Of a stretch of DNA of 64,000 nt, positions 1 to 11,854 are shown one piece after another; the first letter of the stretch is position 1, and the number at the start of each line of letters is the position of its first letter. The position numbers were made by a program, and so were the translations under genes. The notes beneath the pieces are model-generated. The model saw only the letters and a program-made list of their open reading frames with translations. It did no database searches and was not told the DNA's origin. The DNA lies in assembly GCA_021234155.1 (NCBI GenBank), contig JAJEKV010000036.1, positions 12,601,426 to 12,665,425 of the forward strand, read 5' to 3'. This DNA comes from Isoetes taiwanensis (taxonomy: Eukaryota > Streptophyta > Lycopodiopsida > Isoetales > Isoetaceae).

Positions 1-76
1 GCATCACTTGCCATGTTGATCAACTAACCCGAGAGGCAGTCGACGATCTACACCGAGGGTTACTTTTGAAATGCAG

Positions 77-192
77 CATCCTTTACTGTTGCCAACACCA
101 CTGTAGGAGAACTAAATGTAAAGGGATTGCCTTTTGCAACTAAGATGCCCTTTGCCATTGATGAAAGCTTGATGGACTTAAAGGTAGACTGA
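77..192 (+). CDS. possible terminal exon of a gene entering from the left edge
   Basis: A splice-acceptor-like ATGCAG ends at base 76. It is followed by about 37 open codons that begin SFTVANTTVGELNVKG and end DLKVD before TGA at 190-192. The composition looks protein-like, and the segment before the AG reads as intron. I do not recognise the protein, and only its C-terminal tail would lie in this window. It could equally be a chance open frame, because nothing upstream can be checked. Confidence 0.3.
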
Positions 193-854
193 TTGATTAC
201 TGTATGCTCACCAATCGTAAAACTGTGATATGGTCAGAAAAGATCTAAGAATGGAGCCGAAACCATCTATATGTGGTCTGCAATCGCATGCACAGTATGA
301 CAGATAAATCTATGGTATGTAGCCACTTTTAGATAATGCAGATAAATATGCAAAGCCAAGATAGGTTGCCGACACATTGACTCAGTTTATCTGTGATGTT
401 AATTTGGAATAACAGATTCTACAACTTCATTGTCTAGGCTTAAGAAGAGCAAGGACATGGGCTATATTTAAGTGGCAGTGCTCTAGTTGGGACTATGTGC
501 GCTATTTATCATGCCATCAAACACACAGGAATTTTTACTTGCCTTTTTTGCTTGCAAAAATGGGACCCCCGATTAGCAAATGCACCTGTGGTAAGCTTCT
601 TTTTTTACTCATGCTATGATGTTGAAGGAAGTCGGGCTTTTGATATATGCGGAGATCATCTTTTTGCAGGAATTGATGACTCTGCCAAATTATGATGCGT
701 GGGGAAAGCAGGCCACCAATACTGGCATGTTGTTTGTGGCGAGTGGGCACTTTTCCAGCGAGCCAGGTTGCAGTCGCCCTTCCAGCTTCTTTGTAATTGT
801 TTAAGGTTCAGCTATGCTCTTTTTTTAATTTTGCTATTCCCTTGGTGAAGGAAC
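193..854. other. intergenic, no gene seen
   Basis: Mixed-composition sequence. Short open frames occur on both strands around 495-800, but none has recognisable motifs or intron structure. The left target-site duplication of the first poly(A) retroposon begins at 855. Confidence 0.5.
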
Positions 855-865
855 AAGTTCCGGGG

Positions 866-1966
866 GAAGATGAAATGGCCGTTGGCGCGTTTCTTGGCGC
901 CTGGAACTAGGGCGGCGGCAGAGAGGGAAGGCCGCCCTTCTCCCTCTTCCTTCCGGCACTGCTCCAATCTTCCTGAAGATCAGAGTCCCATTTGATTTGC
1001 TGCTAGAGGGGTTTTGCACAATTTTCTCTTTGGATTTCGTTTATTCAAAGGTGGGTCGGATTCTTCAATCAGAATTGCTTCAAGGCGGTCCTTTCATTTC
1101 ATGCCAGTTTGCCATTAACTTCCGGTTCTTTCTGTCAAGTAAGTTCTCTTGTTTGAGTAAAAAGCACCAGATTTTAAGCAGAAATGTGAGGAGAGCAATT
1201 GAGTTGTATGATTTCTGGGCTGCCTCATCAAACAACGGATCCTCTGAGTTCTTGGCTTTTTCCCCTTCCTCTTGCTCTTTCTTTCTAGCGGAAAGATCTA
1301 AGAATGTTGTTCCTAAGGAGTCGGGGGTAAATTCTTGATTTTGATTTTACTGATTTTAGAAACAGGATGCTTAATTTTTCTGAGATTGCCGAGCTAGGGA
1401 GATAACTGTGTCCAGGAAGACGCTTCCATATCGATCAAAATATCATGAACCAAAATTTAGGGAGGTTTTGGTGCTGGGCTGTGTGTCTAGCTTTACAGGT
1501 TGGCTGACTGGCACATCCCGACAATGCAGCATCTCCTTTTAATTTCGCGTTCTCAGAAAAAATTGCGTAATCGGATCATAGTTTGAAGCATTTGGGCTTC
1601 TCCGAAAGCGATCTTGGGAGAATTGGTCGATTACTCTTCAGCTCTTTTCTCTTCATTTTTAGTTCTGCAAGAAGACTTTTGAACTTTTGGAGCATTCATG
1701 ATTTATCTGTAGTTTCTGGAAAGCTTGTCCTAAGCTCCTGTAATATTTTATCTAAACAGGAAGATTGGTTTTAATCATGTAGTACTGGATAGATAGAAGA
1801 AGATGTTGAGAAAGGCAGATCAGTACAGAAATTATGGATATAAAATCTGATCTGCATGTGATCTTTGTGCTTAAACTATATCTGGTCTATGTGAGACCTA
1901 TGCTGTAATTCTTCCTATCTTTTAATAAAAATTTTCTTTCCTTCAAAAAAATAAAAATAAAAAAAA
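866..1966 (+). mobile_element. non-coding poly(A) retroposon, copy 1 (~1.1 kb)
   Basis: The segment ends in an A-rich tail (about 1945-1966) just after an AATAAA-like signal. It is flanked by an 11-bp direct repeat AAGTTCCGGGG at 855-865 and 1967-1977, which I read as a target-site duplication. It starts with a GC-rich head containing TTTCTTGGC and TTCCGGCACTGCT, and then has several blocks shared with 2605-3771, including GAGATTGCCGAGCTAGGGA and GGGCTGTGTGTCTAGCTTT. It has no long open frame. Because both copies start at the same GC-rich head, this looks like a defined full-length non-autonomous element (a LINE derivative or long SINE-like retroposon) and not two random 5' truncations. The family name is unknown. 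Confidence 0.75.
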
Positions 1967-1977
1967 AAGTTCCGGGG

Positions 1978-2591
1978 CTGCACATTACAAATGCATAACG
2001 TAAGCGACTATGCAGATCGATTTTGGAGCAACAAATGATTGTCTGATTTCCTAAATCCTGTTTGTTCTTTTACCCCTAGTGAAATCCGTGGCTATGGAAG
2101 ACCTGTTCATTCCTATTTCGTCTCAACCTAACATTAATCGAGGTGTCAGTTTTCAAGGCTGTGATGCAAGCTGTTTATGTCCTGTGTATTATTGTGTTGC
2201 TCGCTGTTGTTCGTATTCATTCCTTTTTAAGTTTGCAGCTTTGAATATAGCCTCTTCAGATACATGAAATGATAAATGATTTGACATCTTGCAACATATT
2301 GCATCAATACAAATCTTCTTTTACTACCATATTTGAGGTTATTGAAGATGATGCTCAGGCATTAGAACTTACGAAAAATATTAAATATATCTTGATAGCT
2401 AGGGGTATAGAGACACTATAGAGTATATGGATGCAATAGATTATTGGAGTAATTAGACAACAAAGATGCCATTTTGTTTAGCAAAATTCACTTGATTCAT
2501 CTTCCTTAAATTACAACGACATGTTTGCTATGTCTCTTGATACATTATTTGCAGATACAACAATGCCAAAAAGTACAGGTGTAATAATGCC
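1978..2591. other. spacer between the two retroposon copies, no gene seen
   Basis: AT-rich sequence with no supported gene. The 3' part (from about 2556) contains two similar short blocks, AATGCCAAAAAGTACAGG and AATGCCAAAAATACAGAC. The second of these supplied the target site of retroposon copy 2. Confidence 0.5.
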
Positions 2592-2604
2592 AAAAATACA
2601 GACA

Positions 2605-3771
2605 AGAAAAAAAAAGAAAAAAAAAAAAAAATGACGTTTCTTGGCAGCGCCTCCGCCTCCGCTTCCGTTAGCGGCTAGGGCGGCTGTGAGAGGGGGACCG
2701 TCCCTCCCTCTCAATCCGGCACTGCTGCAGCATAACAGGGATCTTTCAGCATGTGGGGGCTAGCAAGGGTTTGCCGTCTACAAGTGAGTTTCTGGTTTCT
2801 TCCCTTGATGTTTCATTTGAGAGCAATTTGTGGCGGTTCTCACCAGGGTATGCTGCCAAGCCACTAACGTGGTCTGTCTACTCTATGCTTCTACTATAAG
2901 AAGCATTCTGTTTTATGCTTAGATGCAAGATGCTGCCGTCATTCTGTTTTAGCTTAGACAGATGCAAGATGCAGCCGTCTTTTACTGCAGAAACACACCG
3001 AAAGAGCAAATTAGGCTTATAAGGTGGAGTAGAATCTTTGCATTCTTGGTTGGAAAAACAGTTCTTGAATTTAGCATCATAGTCTTAATTTCCCAGATCT
3101 TTCAAGCAGATGGATTTTCCCTCTCCTCCTGCTCTTTCTTGCTAGCAGAAAGATTTAGAATGTTTTCTTGGAAGAGGGCAGAGTAAGTTCTTTGATCATT
3201 ATTCTATGGATTTGAAACAAGATGACAGATTACTTGAGATTGCCGAGCTAGGGATTTGATTGTGTCCAGGACGAGGCTTCCATATCAAGACCAGATATTA
3301 TGAACCAGGCTTTGGAGAGAGCTTTGGCGGCTGGGCTGTGTGTCTAGCTTTTCTTTGGGTCGACCGCACATCCCAACAATGCAGCATCTCTTTTAATTTC
3401 TCTTTTGGTATCCAATCTGTATAATTGATTCAAGATTGAAGCACATGTGCCTTCTTTGAGCAGTGCGGGAGACTGCTCAGATTACTCTTTGTCTCTTTTT
3501 CTCTTCATCTCTACTTTTGCAGAAGGTTGTTTTAGAGCATTCAAGATTTATCTGCAGTTTCTGGAAAATGAGTATTTTGCTCCTGTAGTATTCTGTTGTT
3601 AAACGGAAGAAGAGGTTGAGAGAAGACTTATATATACGGTAGCTGCAGATATGATTTCGGATCCATATGGGATCATTTGTGCTTAAATTATATCTGATCC
3701 ATAAGGGATCTTTGTATTGTAATTTTTCCTATCTGATCAATACAAAAACTTCTTACTTTCAAAAAAAAAAA
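2605..3771 (+). mobile_element. non-coding poly(A) retroposon, copy 2 (~1.17 kb)
   Basis: Flanked by a 13-bp direct repeat AAAAATACAGACA at 2592-2604 and 3772-3784, and ending in a run of A after a LINE-like 3' end (CTTACTTTCAAAA). It shares head, middle and tail blocks in the same order with copy 1, at roughly 70-80% similarity by eye, with several indels. The 5' end is an A-rich run (2605-2630) before the shared TTTCTTGGC motif. It may have inserted next to an older A-tract. No open frame is conserved between the copies, which argues against a protein-coding retrogene. Confidence 0.75.
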
Positions 3772-4566
3772 AAAAATACAGACATCATGAATTAAGAAAC
3801 CACTTATTTTTCTAGTGTTTGCAATAAATTAGACGTTTGCTATCAACATTGCCCATAAATATAATGCATCATTAACAAGCCCAAAGTGAACATATGTAAA
3901 AATGCAAAACAGGTTGATCAGATCTGGCTCATATTGAATTGAGACTTATTGTTTTATTCGCAAAGTCCTTGCTCATTGTGGTGATTGCAATATCCCTTAG
4001 TCTTGTGGATGATGATTAATTCATTTTGTCTACATAGCATCTATGTAGATGCGATAGCATATATGTACATGTGATGATGTATAGAGGATTTGTGTGACAT
4101 TTCGACATCATAGAAAAATAAGTATAATTTTTATTACAATATCATGGGCTCAATTAGCAATTGTGAAATATTAGCAACACCCAAAGACAGAGTACCACGG
4201 GCTTCCATAGATACACAAAAAGCAACCTGGACATACCTTATCCATAACAACAATGATGACAACAGCTAGGAAAAGATTTTGGTTATTGGGAGATGAGCGA
4301 TGCACCACTAGGGCACCAATTCCTAGGATGCCAAATATTTCTGGACAATAGTATGATTGACACAGATGAACAATCTACTACCAAGTACTTGAAGCATTTG
4401 ATTATTGCTTCAAGTACTTCAAAGGCAAATTTTAGATATAGTTAATGCCATTTCCACTGCCAGAAAAACAAGAACTACATCGCATGCCACAAAAAGTTTA
4501 AACTTCATCTTATGCCAAAAGTTTCAACTGGCTTGGCTGCTCTTTTAACTGCTACCTTTTTTTAGC

Positions 4567-4597
4567 TCCATCCATCCATCCATCCATCCATCCATCC
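4567..4597. repeat. (TCCA)n microsatellite
   Basis: Seven to eight uninterrupted TCCA units. Confidence 0.9.
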
Positions 4598-4776
4598 TGG
4601 AGACGGAGAGTCGATTGGCTTTGAGGTATAGCTTTCCTTGTGGTCTTACAAATCCTATGCCAGCTATATTATATTTACCCTCATCCATGTGGGTTTGTGG
4701 CATATTCCAAGTATATGTCAGTATATGCTCGAAAACATGACTTTGAAGTGTGATTTAAGCCATTTCACTCTCGGGT

Positions 4777-4797
4777 CACGGAGGGCAACCCTCCGTG
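4777..4797. repeat. perfect 9-bp-stem hairpin
   Basis: CACGGAGGG and its reverse complement CCCTCCGTG are separated by a CAA loop. It sits in otherwise AT-rich sequence, so the GC-rich stem stands out. No adjacent gene suggests a terminator or attenuator role. Confidence 0.6.
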
Positions 4798-6220
4798 CGC
4801 AGCACCTTGTTTGAAATTGTCTAATGACAATATTATTAACGAATTAACTTTGTGTTTATGGATTTCAGTAGAGAAAACAATGGTTTACCGATTTTAGTAT
4901 AGAAAACGATGCTTTATGAGGAATGTGGGGGACAATTAAATTTACCTCTAAAGACAAAAATTTGGGAAGACATATCCAAAACTTATGCTCAAAATATCAC
5001 CCTTATAAATAATTAAATACAGATGAAAAATAGGTACAAAAATGCAAAAATATAGAATTTTGTCTTGGTTCATTGGCGTACTTTAGTTCATGATGGAACT
5101 CTAAATATGCATCTCCACATGGCGCATATCACCAAGGGTCTAATGTTGTATTTCTTTTTGATGCTCCCGTAATATCATTTCTCATACAAATAACATGTTG
5201 GTCGGGGTAAAAGTAAAATGGATGTGCGAGTCATTGACGTGTGATGTTTATTAGTTCCGGCAAATCATGTTGATGTTGAATGCTATTGTTGTGATAAATA
5301 TTGATGCATGCGAGAGTTGATATGATTTGCCTCACAATTATTTTTGTTATTGAAATTATCTTAGACATTATCATCAATTTATTAAATTAACCATTAAAGA
5401 ATGGCTTTGATAGAAAGCCCAATGTTTTATAATGAGTGTGAGAACTGAATTGAATTGATTCGATTTGAATTGATTTTTATGGTCTGCGGAGAGGAGAGGC
5501 AACCAACCTTTTCTTTTAAGTAGGAAAACATATGGGACATTTTTGAAACATGTATTATATGAAAAAATGCCACGCCTAGACATAGTTAAGTACATACAAC
5601 AAACAATTAGGCCTAAGTACGTTACTATGCATAAGGGTGTGTTTTAGATATGACGTTAGGTCCTTATATTCTTGCCAAAGCAATTTTGATCTTGTCTATC
5701 CATCTTATAAGTAGGAGCAACTTTTAAATGGGGCTTAGTTAAGACTGGTCCTTGGATCTTATAACTTTTATAACTCTTAATGGCATTATAGGCTGGTAAC
5801 CATAATGCCGTGCCTCCATGACTTTGTTTCTATGGGTGCATTGATAGAATGAGGCAAACTCTACATAAAATCTTTTTGAAAATTTTCAATGAATCACAAT
5901 AATGAATATTCTAACAACGTCTTCCCATTCCCCAATCAACAACAACCCAATGGGATTCATTGGTTTAATACAACATAAATATGGTTTGATTTAGCTTGCG
6001 CATTTACCTCAATAGGGCTACATTAACATAGGCTAAACACAATAAAAAGACTCATAAGTACATCAATGCTTCTGCAGGACCGGCGCCGGCATGAGTCCAC
6101 CGACCCAAAAACATTTTAAACTAGCAGAACTGGGTTGGGAAGAAGGCTAGGCAGATGGATTTGTGTTGGTATTTTAATTGTAGTAATTTGAATTTCAGCC
6201 CATGGGAAAGCAGTCTAAGT

Positions 6221-6226
6221 ATCTTA

Positions 6227-6263
<37 letters not shown>
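6221..6263 (+). mobile_element. ultra-short 5'-truncated poly(A) retroposition event
   Basis: Only about 11 bases (ATCTTACCCTC) plus about 32 A residues lie between two near-identical 17-base copies of GGAAAGCAGTCTAAGT-type sequence at 6204-6220 and 6264-6280. The flanking pair is best read as a target-site duplication. The 11 bases resemble the 3' terminus of LINE-like elements in this window (compare CTTACTCTCAAAAA near 35,565). It appears to be an almost completely 5'-truncated target-primed insertion. Confidence 0.7.
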
Positions 6264-6265
<2 letters not shown>

Positions 6266-6280
6266 AAAAGCAGTCTAAGT

Positions 6281-8756
6281 GATCATCACGCATTTCTATC
6301 ATCTAGAATGCTATATTGTGCAAAGGGGTTGGATTTGCAAATCCAAAAGTTTATCTTTTGCTTTCTTCGATGCATACCTACAACACTGATATATTATATT
6401 CGTTCAGAGGAAACAATATTTCTTAGTCTATTGTGATTGAATGAGACTTTCTCTTTTCTCCTTCCATGGAATGTACTGCTAATAAAGGCTTTGCATAGGA
6501 GAGGCCAATACCTTATAATGCCAGTCTATTTTGCACAGCTTAAAAGACAATAGACTAGGCTAAGTTTTTTTTTCCCTCATTCATTCTAGATGGGTCTCAA
6601 TTTGTAACCTATGGCTGAGCCATGTTATATCCAAGTTGTCCTCTAGATTAGTATATACGATGACATAATTGCAAGAAATTGCATGTCAAAATGCTTAGTA
6701 GAAAATATAGGACCAGATGTTCATTGTGCCCTAATAAATTCTTGTAGAAATTTGCAAGTTTTGTAAAAACGTTTGGAAGAACCTTTCTTTTCGATCAAAT
6801 TTCAGGTTGGGATTGATTGTCTATATTCAGATGGTCTGGCATCACGACAATTCCATCATCTTGATTGGATGGATGGAACGGATTGCAGAAGGCATTCTAC
6901 GGCAAAAATATTTACAATATGTAATCAGAATTATTGTTTGTGAAGGAAGAAAATTGTACGTCTCAAAGTCTTGAACTAGCATGTTTCTCATCTATCTCAT
7001 GCATATCTCTATATGGGCAAGCCATATGCCAACCAATGATATAATTTATTGTCAAATACATGATGTTAATGAAAATATAACAGCCATGTGCCAGATTATG
7101 GAGCAGTAACAACTACCACAAGGATGAACTTTAAAGCTCTCTCTCAAATAGAATGAACTTGTCAGGCAAGTATTTCCATATCTTTTGAAGATGAATTTCA
7201 ATCATTTAATGAAATAAGGATCCTTTGTACTTCCTATCAGGTCTAAGCCCACATACACCATATGCTCCTGAAAAATTAATGCACGAGTAAAATCTGCATC
7301 ATCACATTGTTCGTGTTGAATATACAAGAGTTCTGAAAAAGCGGCACAAGAAGAGATAAAGAATATGTAGACTGTAATCAAAACTTCAATGCCAAGGGAT
7401 CATGATGAAAGCAAATAGCTTTAGGCTAGGCACATTTGTATCTTAGAGAATACTAGTCCCATTTGAAAGAAGCATCTGGGAATTTAATGGATGTTGGCAA
7501 ATGACATGTATGCTTTAACTGTCTTACTTGGATGAAGGTTAATATTGTACCATAAAAATTTACTTTATTTCATATTTCTGAAAGATTCGCTAACAGCAAG
7601 AGCAGTTTGGGCATTAGTTAGCATTTGGAACTTGGAAAGACTAGGGTCAGAGTTTATATCAAAAATGTTTCTGCAAATGGGTGCCAAGGCCTTTCTGCAA
7701 AGAAAATGGGTGCAAAGACGCCTCAGCAAAAACTAACCGTATGCATGAACCATTTCCATGCATGAAATAATACCTTTGGCATCAGGAGAAGGTGGACATG
7801 GATACAATAAAAAAGTTAGAGACTTCATGCAAGAAAAAGGAAGAAGGAAATGCTCTGATCTCTGATCTCCTGCTCCTGCTACACTTCAATATCTAAAATT
7901 AGCGCCAGAGATTTCGTCTAGGATCTTACCAGATTAAAAAATTGCTTGACAGTAACCATAACATCATGGAAAGTACATGACAAAAGTAACAGAGGAGAAA
8001 GCCTTTTCCCTGATACCAGCACTTGAGGTCATGTCTAAAGCAATGAGCACTTGCACTCTTTAAACCTGATAGACAAGGACTTAAAACCCTAGAATGTATT
8101 GATACCAAAACTAGAAATGATGGAGGAGCATGCAATCTAGAGAAGTTTGAAGATAAGGAAAACTTGAGATAATACAGGTGAATAGTGTTTGATCTTTATA
8201 CCCAGTGTTGCAGTTATGTTATTACCCAGTTAGAAGCTCCTTCAATCACTGCAATCTCATCTGGATTTTAATGGTCCATAAGCGATTTATAACCTCACAA
8301 CCAAGGCAATAACAGAGCTTTTTTTTGGTCCACTAGCTCTAACTAATGCAAGGAACTGTCTTCAATGCACTGCCAAAGTCTGTGTCTGATAGATGGCAGC
8401 ATTCATAACCTACTAGGCAATAATGGCTTTGTGTTAGTGAACAAAACATAGGCAATTTTAGCACCTCTCAAAAAATACAAAAGCAATGGAATGACACTTC
8501 CTATAAGGACAGTCACGGTTCCCCTTCCTTTCCATTGCTGGATCACAAAAAAAATAGAACCTTCCAAGGGTGGGAAACATGTTTGGAGAAATCGATCCTT
8601 AATAGCGTTTGCACCTGAAACAAGCTAACAGGAAGCAGCTACAAAAATGTTGAAGTTGAGATTGAATAGATATGCCCTTATCTATGAAACCTATTTTAAT
8701 AAAATATCTTTCCACTTACTTGCCCTTGTGAATGACCGCACAACTTGCGCGTGCCT
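6281..8756. other. intergenic, no gene seen
   Basis: AT-rich sequence. Open frames of 60-70 codons are present but have no motif, no plausible splice structure and no repeat relation to the rest of the window. Confidence 0.5.
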
Positions 8757-8987
8757 TCAATATAGAGCAACATAAGTTGGCACATCCGATATAAATCCTT
8801 CATCTCGCATACGTGGAAACAAATTCAGAGCCAGTTCACCCTCCCCACACTTATCATACCCAAACATCATAGTACTCCAAGCTACAACATAATGATCCAT
8901 CATTTTGTCAAATACCAAACGAGCATGCACCATGTTCCTACATTCAACAACAAATGTTTGAGCATCTCGACTATCCTCATCTTGCAT
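8757..8987 (-). pseudogene. PPR protein fragment
   Basis: The translation contains one clear pentatricopeptide unit: ARLVFDKMMDHYVVAWSTMM, then GYDKCGEGELALNLFPRM and RDEGF. This matches the PLS-type spacing of land-plant organelle RNA-editing/processing factors (a V-F-D-x-M segment followed by V-x-W and a G-Y-x-x-x-G-E-x-E-A-L-like helix). Only about 75 codons are open. Upstream on the same strand (9027-9426) open frames continue, but I cannot align them to PPR units with confidence. Full-length PPR genes are usually several hundred codons, so this is a decayed or duplicated fragment. Confidence 0.6.
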
Positions 8988-11854
8988 ACATACAAATAGC
9001 TTGAGTCCTAACTTGCTTCATAACCACTAGGTATAATGCTCATATCCTATCATTTTTGTGCTCCTAAATGTGTTTCCTAATAACTCACCCAATAAAGACT
9101 GATGCATACCTCTGTCTCTGATATTCGGAGTTGCATCAGATGTCGCAACACCTTTAGATCTTTCAAGACAACTCTGATAACCATAGCAGCAACTTGTATT
9201 ACCCCTTGAGGACTGGAATAGGACATTATGATTGTAAAAAACTTTCAGACCTACTTGTAAGGATGCCCAGGGAATTGTACTCAATGTGTTTAGATCTTTG
9301 ATTTTGATGCATTCCATCAAAAGATAATAGGCATTGTTCCTGAACAGGCAACTTCACGATGCTCAACGGTTTCAAGTGCCTCATCCCAAAAGCATAACCT
9401 ATATGATCTTCAAGCCTTAAAAGCATAACCTTCTAACAAGCAATGAAGAACTTTAACACTGCAAAATACATTAAACAAATTTAAGCCTGAAGGCAATGCC
9501 TTAGTCCTTTATTTCTTACTTGTCAGGAACTCATATAACCACTAAATAATGTTAACAACCATCAGTCAACGAAACTATTTACATAAAAATAGTAAAGAAT
9601 CCAACCAGTTCCAAGTCTAAGAAATTGTTACGAATCAAATGTTAGCCAGTAATCAAAAGATCAAACATCTAGTAAACCAACATTAAAACATTAAAGATTC
9701 TCAAAACCAGGCCTTTAGTCCAAAGCTCTCCACCCAACTGGACCACTCATCTAGCAATATCAGTCTGAAATATAAAGACAATAAGGCATATATGACAATC
9801 AGTTTTCTCTTGTAGCTCCTTTCTCGAGCTAGCAGTCCTTAATATGATACACCAAGAGTAAGGTTCTAGGTTAGTAACAGAATATTAAACAAGAACAGCA
9901 AAAGCTCTAGGAAAAAGGTAATGGCTTTCTAGGAATCAGATTCAAGAATGAATGAGTAGAGCAGTCTTTTTCTTGACCACCTATCACTCTTCTGGTCATA
10001 ACTCTCTTATTCGGATGAGTTATGGGAAGTACTACCCCAATTCAGAAACTAGACTCCGAGATAATTCCAGTGAAGTAAATATCGCCTCATTCGGAGCTCT
10101 CAGCTCTGGTTGTGGAGATATCACCAATTGAATATCAGGTTATATTTATAGAAGTCTCTGCGACTTAAGCCTTCTTTGGCCTGCATTTTGCCTGCGCCTT
10201 TGCCTTTGCCCTTTGTTCCCAACCATGATATATACTAACTCTATATGATTTTGCCCAATGCTTAATCATATTGGCCACTCCCCCGAGCTCATTATTAGAT
10301 ATTAACCCTAAATCATATCAGAAATACGAAATATCAGACCCATAAAAGTAATTCTAAACAGGTAAAGAATGTGATGAGCAAATGAAGGAGAAGAAATGAG
10401 CAAATGTGCTATAGCTAAAAGCACTATAATGAAAACAGAAGCGTATAGAGAAGAGAAAAACTTCACCTCGGAGTAGAAGGCAAGGCTTAAAGTCCCTGAT
10501 GCATTCTGGTATTCTTGTGAAGATTTCATGCCTGGCGTTTTCTAACCAGTTGTGCTTGTGCTGTTGTAAATGGCCTGTAATGAATCCGTTGCAGAGCCTT
10601 CATATAGAAATATCACGATGATAAACAAAATGACATTCCTTGTTGGACTTCCTATAAGCTCTTTGCTAGTGATAATCCCACTGAAGAGAGTTTCCCAAGA
10701 GAGTTTCCGGAAGAGAGTTTTTGTAGGCTTCGAGCATGGCAATGGAGAAAAGAACTCAAAAGGACTGCTCTGGTCGTTGGAGGTTTGGTCGTTAGGGCTG
10801 CGACCGCCCAAAGGATTCAAAAATTAGTAGATCTAACGGTTGAGATGCAATTAAGCTGACATGGCATGACATGTGGCATAGCTAGAATTACAGCAAAGTG
10901 TGCACCTGGGGTTAGGCAACCCTGCTAATGAGTAGATAGCAGGAATGCTAAAAATAGCAATTTTTCTTGTTACTTCCGGGAGAAATAGAGTGAGAGTATG
11001 TAGCTGGTAGGCTGGGCTCCGGGCGGTTTGTCTTCTTACGAGTGTTTTTCTTACGAGTGTTATTTTGTGGCCTTCGTTTCGATGACATGGCAAATTGAGA
11101 AAGGAGCGGAAAAAGGGAACGAAACCACGTAGAGATCTGGAATTGGATAAAATATCGGTAGAGGAGTGCACGTGGGAAAAACTAACAGCCGATTTAAAGC
11201 GCAGACACATGGCAACGACGGCAGTGGTGGTTACTGCATCCTTCCCGTTACCACCCTACCCTAATTCATGTTCGCCATAGCCGGACCTTCCTTTTCAAAC
11301 ACAAACGGATCCCCTCAGAAGCAGAACCAACCCATTTTTCTGGCTCTTTGTTAATCTAGTATGCGGCTTGCTTTGCCGCAGCAGATTGCCCATTCTTGCT
11401 GATCATGGATTTCCGTCGTATCTTCCCTTCCAGTGTCAGAAAAAGAGGTGCATGCCAAGCGTCTGGGCAGTCAGGCGGTGGAACCTTGAGTCGTGGAGAA
11501 TGGCGATTTGAAAACAGGGCATTATTTCTTACCTCACTTTCTTTCGCTTCTTGGCCCGACAATTGAGCTCTTGGGTTTGGCAACAATACTCTTTCTGCTG
11601 TTCTGATTCAGGATTCGATCCTTACGCTATATTACCAAAATATACCAATGCTTGTAATCATCTGCCACGAATTCATTCTCAGTGTTGTTTCGGGTGCCGC
11701 TTCAAGGTTTTATCATGCTTGAAAAATGTCTGTGTTCATATTTCTCCATCACAAAACTCCGGCAGGGAGGCGGGCATTTTTGTGGATGCTAGGGCATGGG
11801 TAAGTGGGCAACTTAATCTATCTGTTTGGCCATTCTTGAGAATATTCAGTTGCG
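8988..11854. other. intergenic, no gene supported; CHX upstream region at its 3' end
   Basis: Decayed sequence. Overlapping open frames at 10542-10827 on both strands are mirror images of one segment and have no recognisable motif. A short triplicated GAGAGTTT motif occurs at about 10,685-10,720. The last few hundred bases (about 11,300-11,854) should hold the promoter and 5' UTR of the CHX gene. A possible short 5'-UTR intron (GTAAGT near 11,800, TTCAG just before the start codon) is visible but unproven. Confidence 0.4.

Larger units (their letters stand above)
3785..6203. other. intergenic, no gene seen
   Basis: AT-rich sequence with short, unsupported open frames on both strands. The only distinct items are the CCAT microsatellite and the short perfect hairpin listed separately. 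Confidence 0.5.

Noticed and set aside
6155-6436. 93-codon plus-strand open frame
   Set aside because: It runs through a poly-lysine stretch created by the inserted poly(A) tract.
10542-10827. Candidate small gene (frames on both strands)
   Set aside because: Both frames come from the same segment, with no motif, splice structure or duplicated relative to support either.
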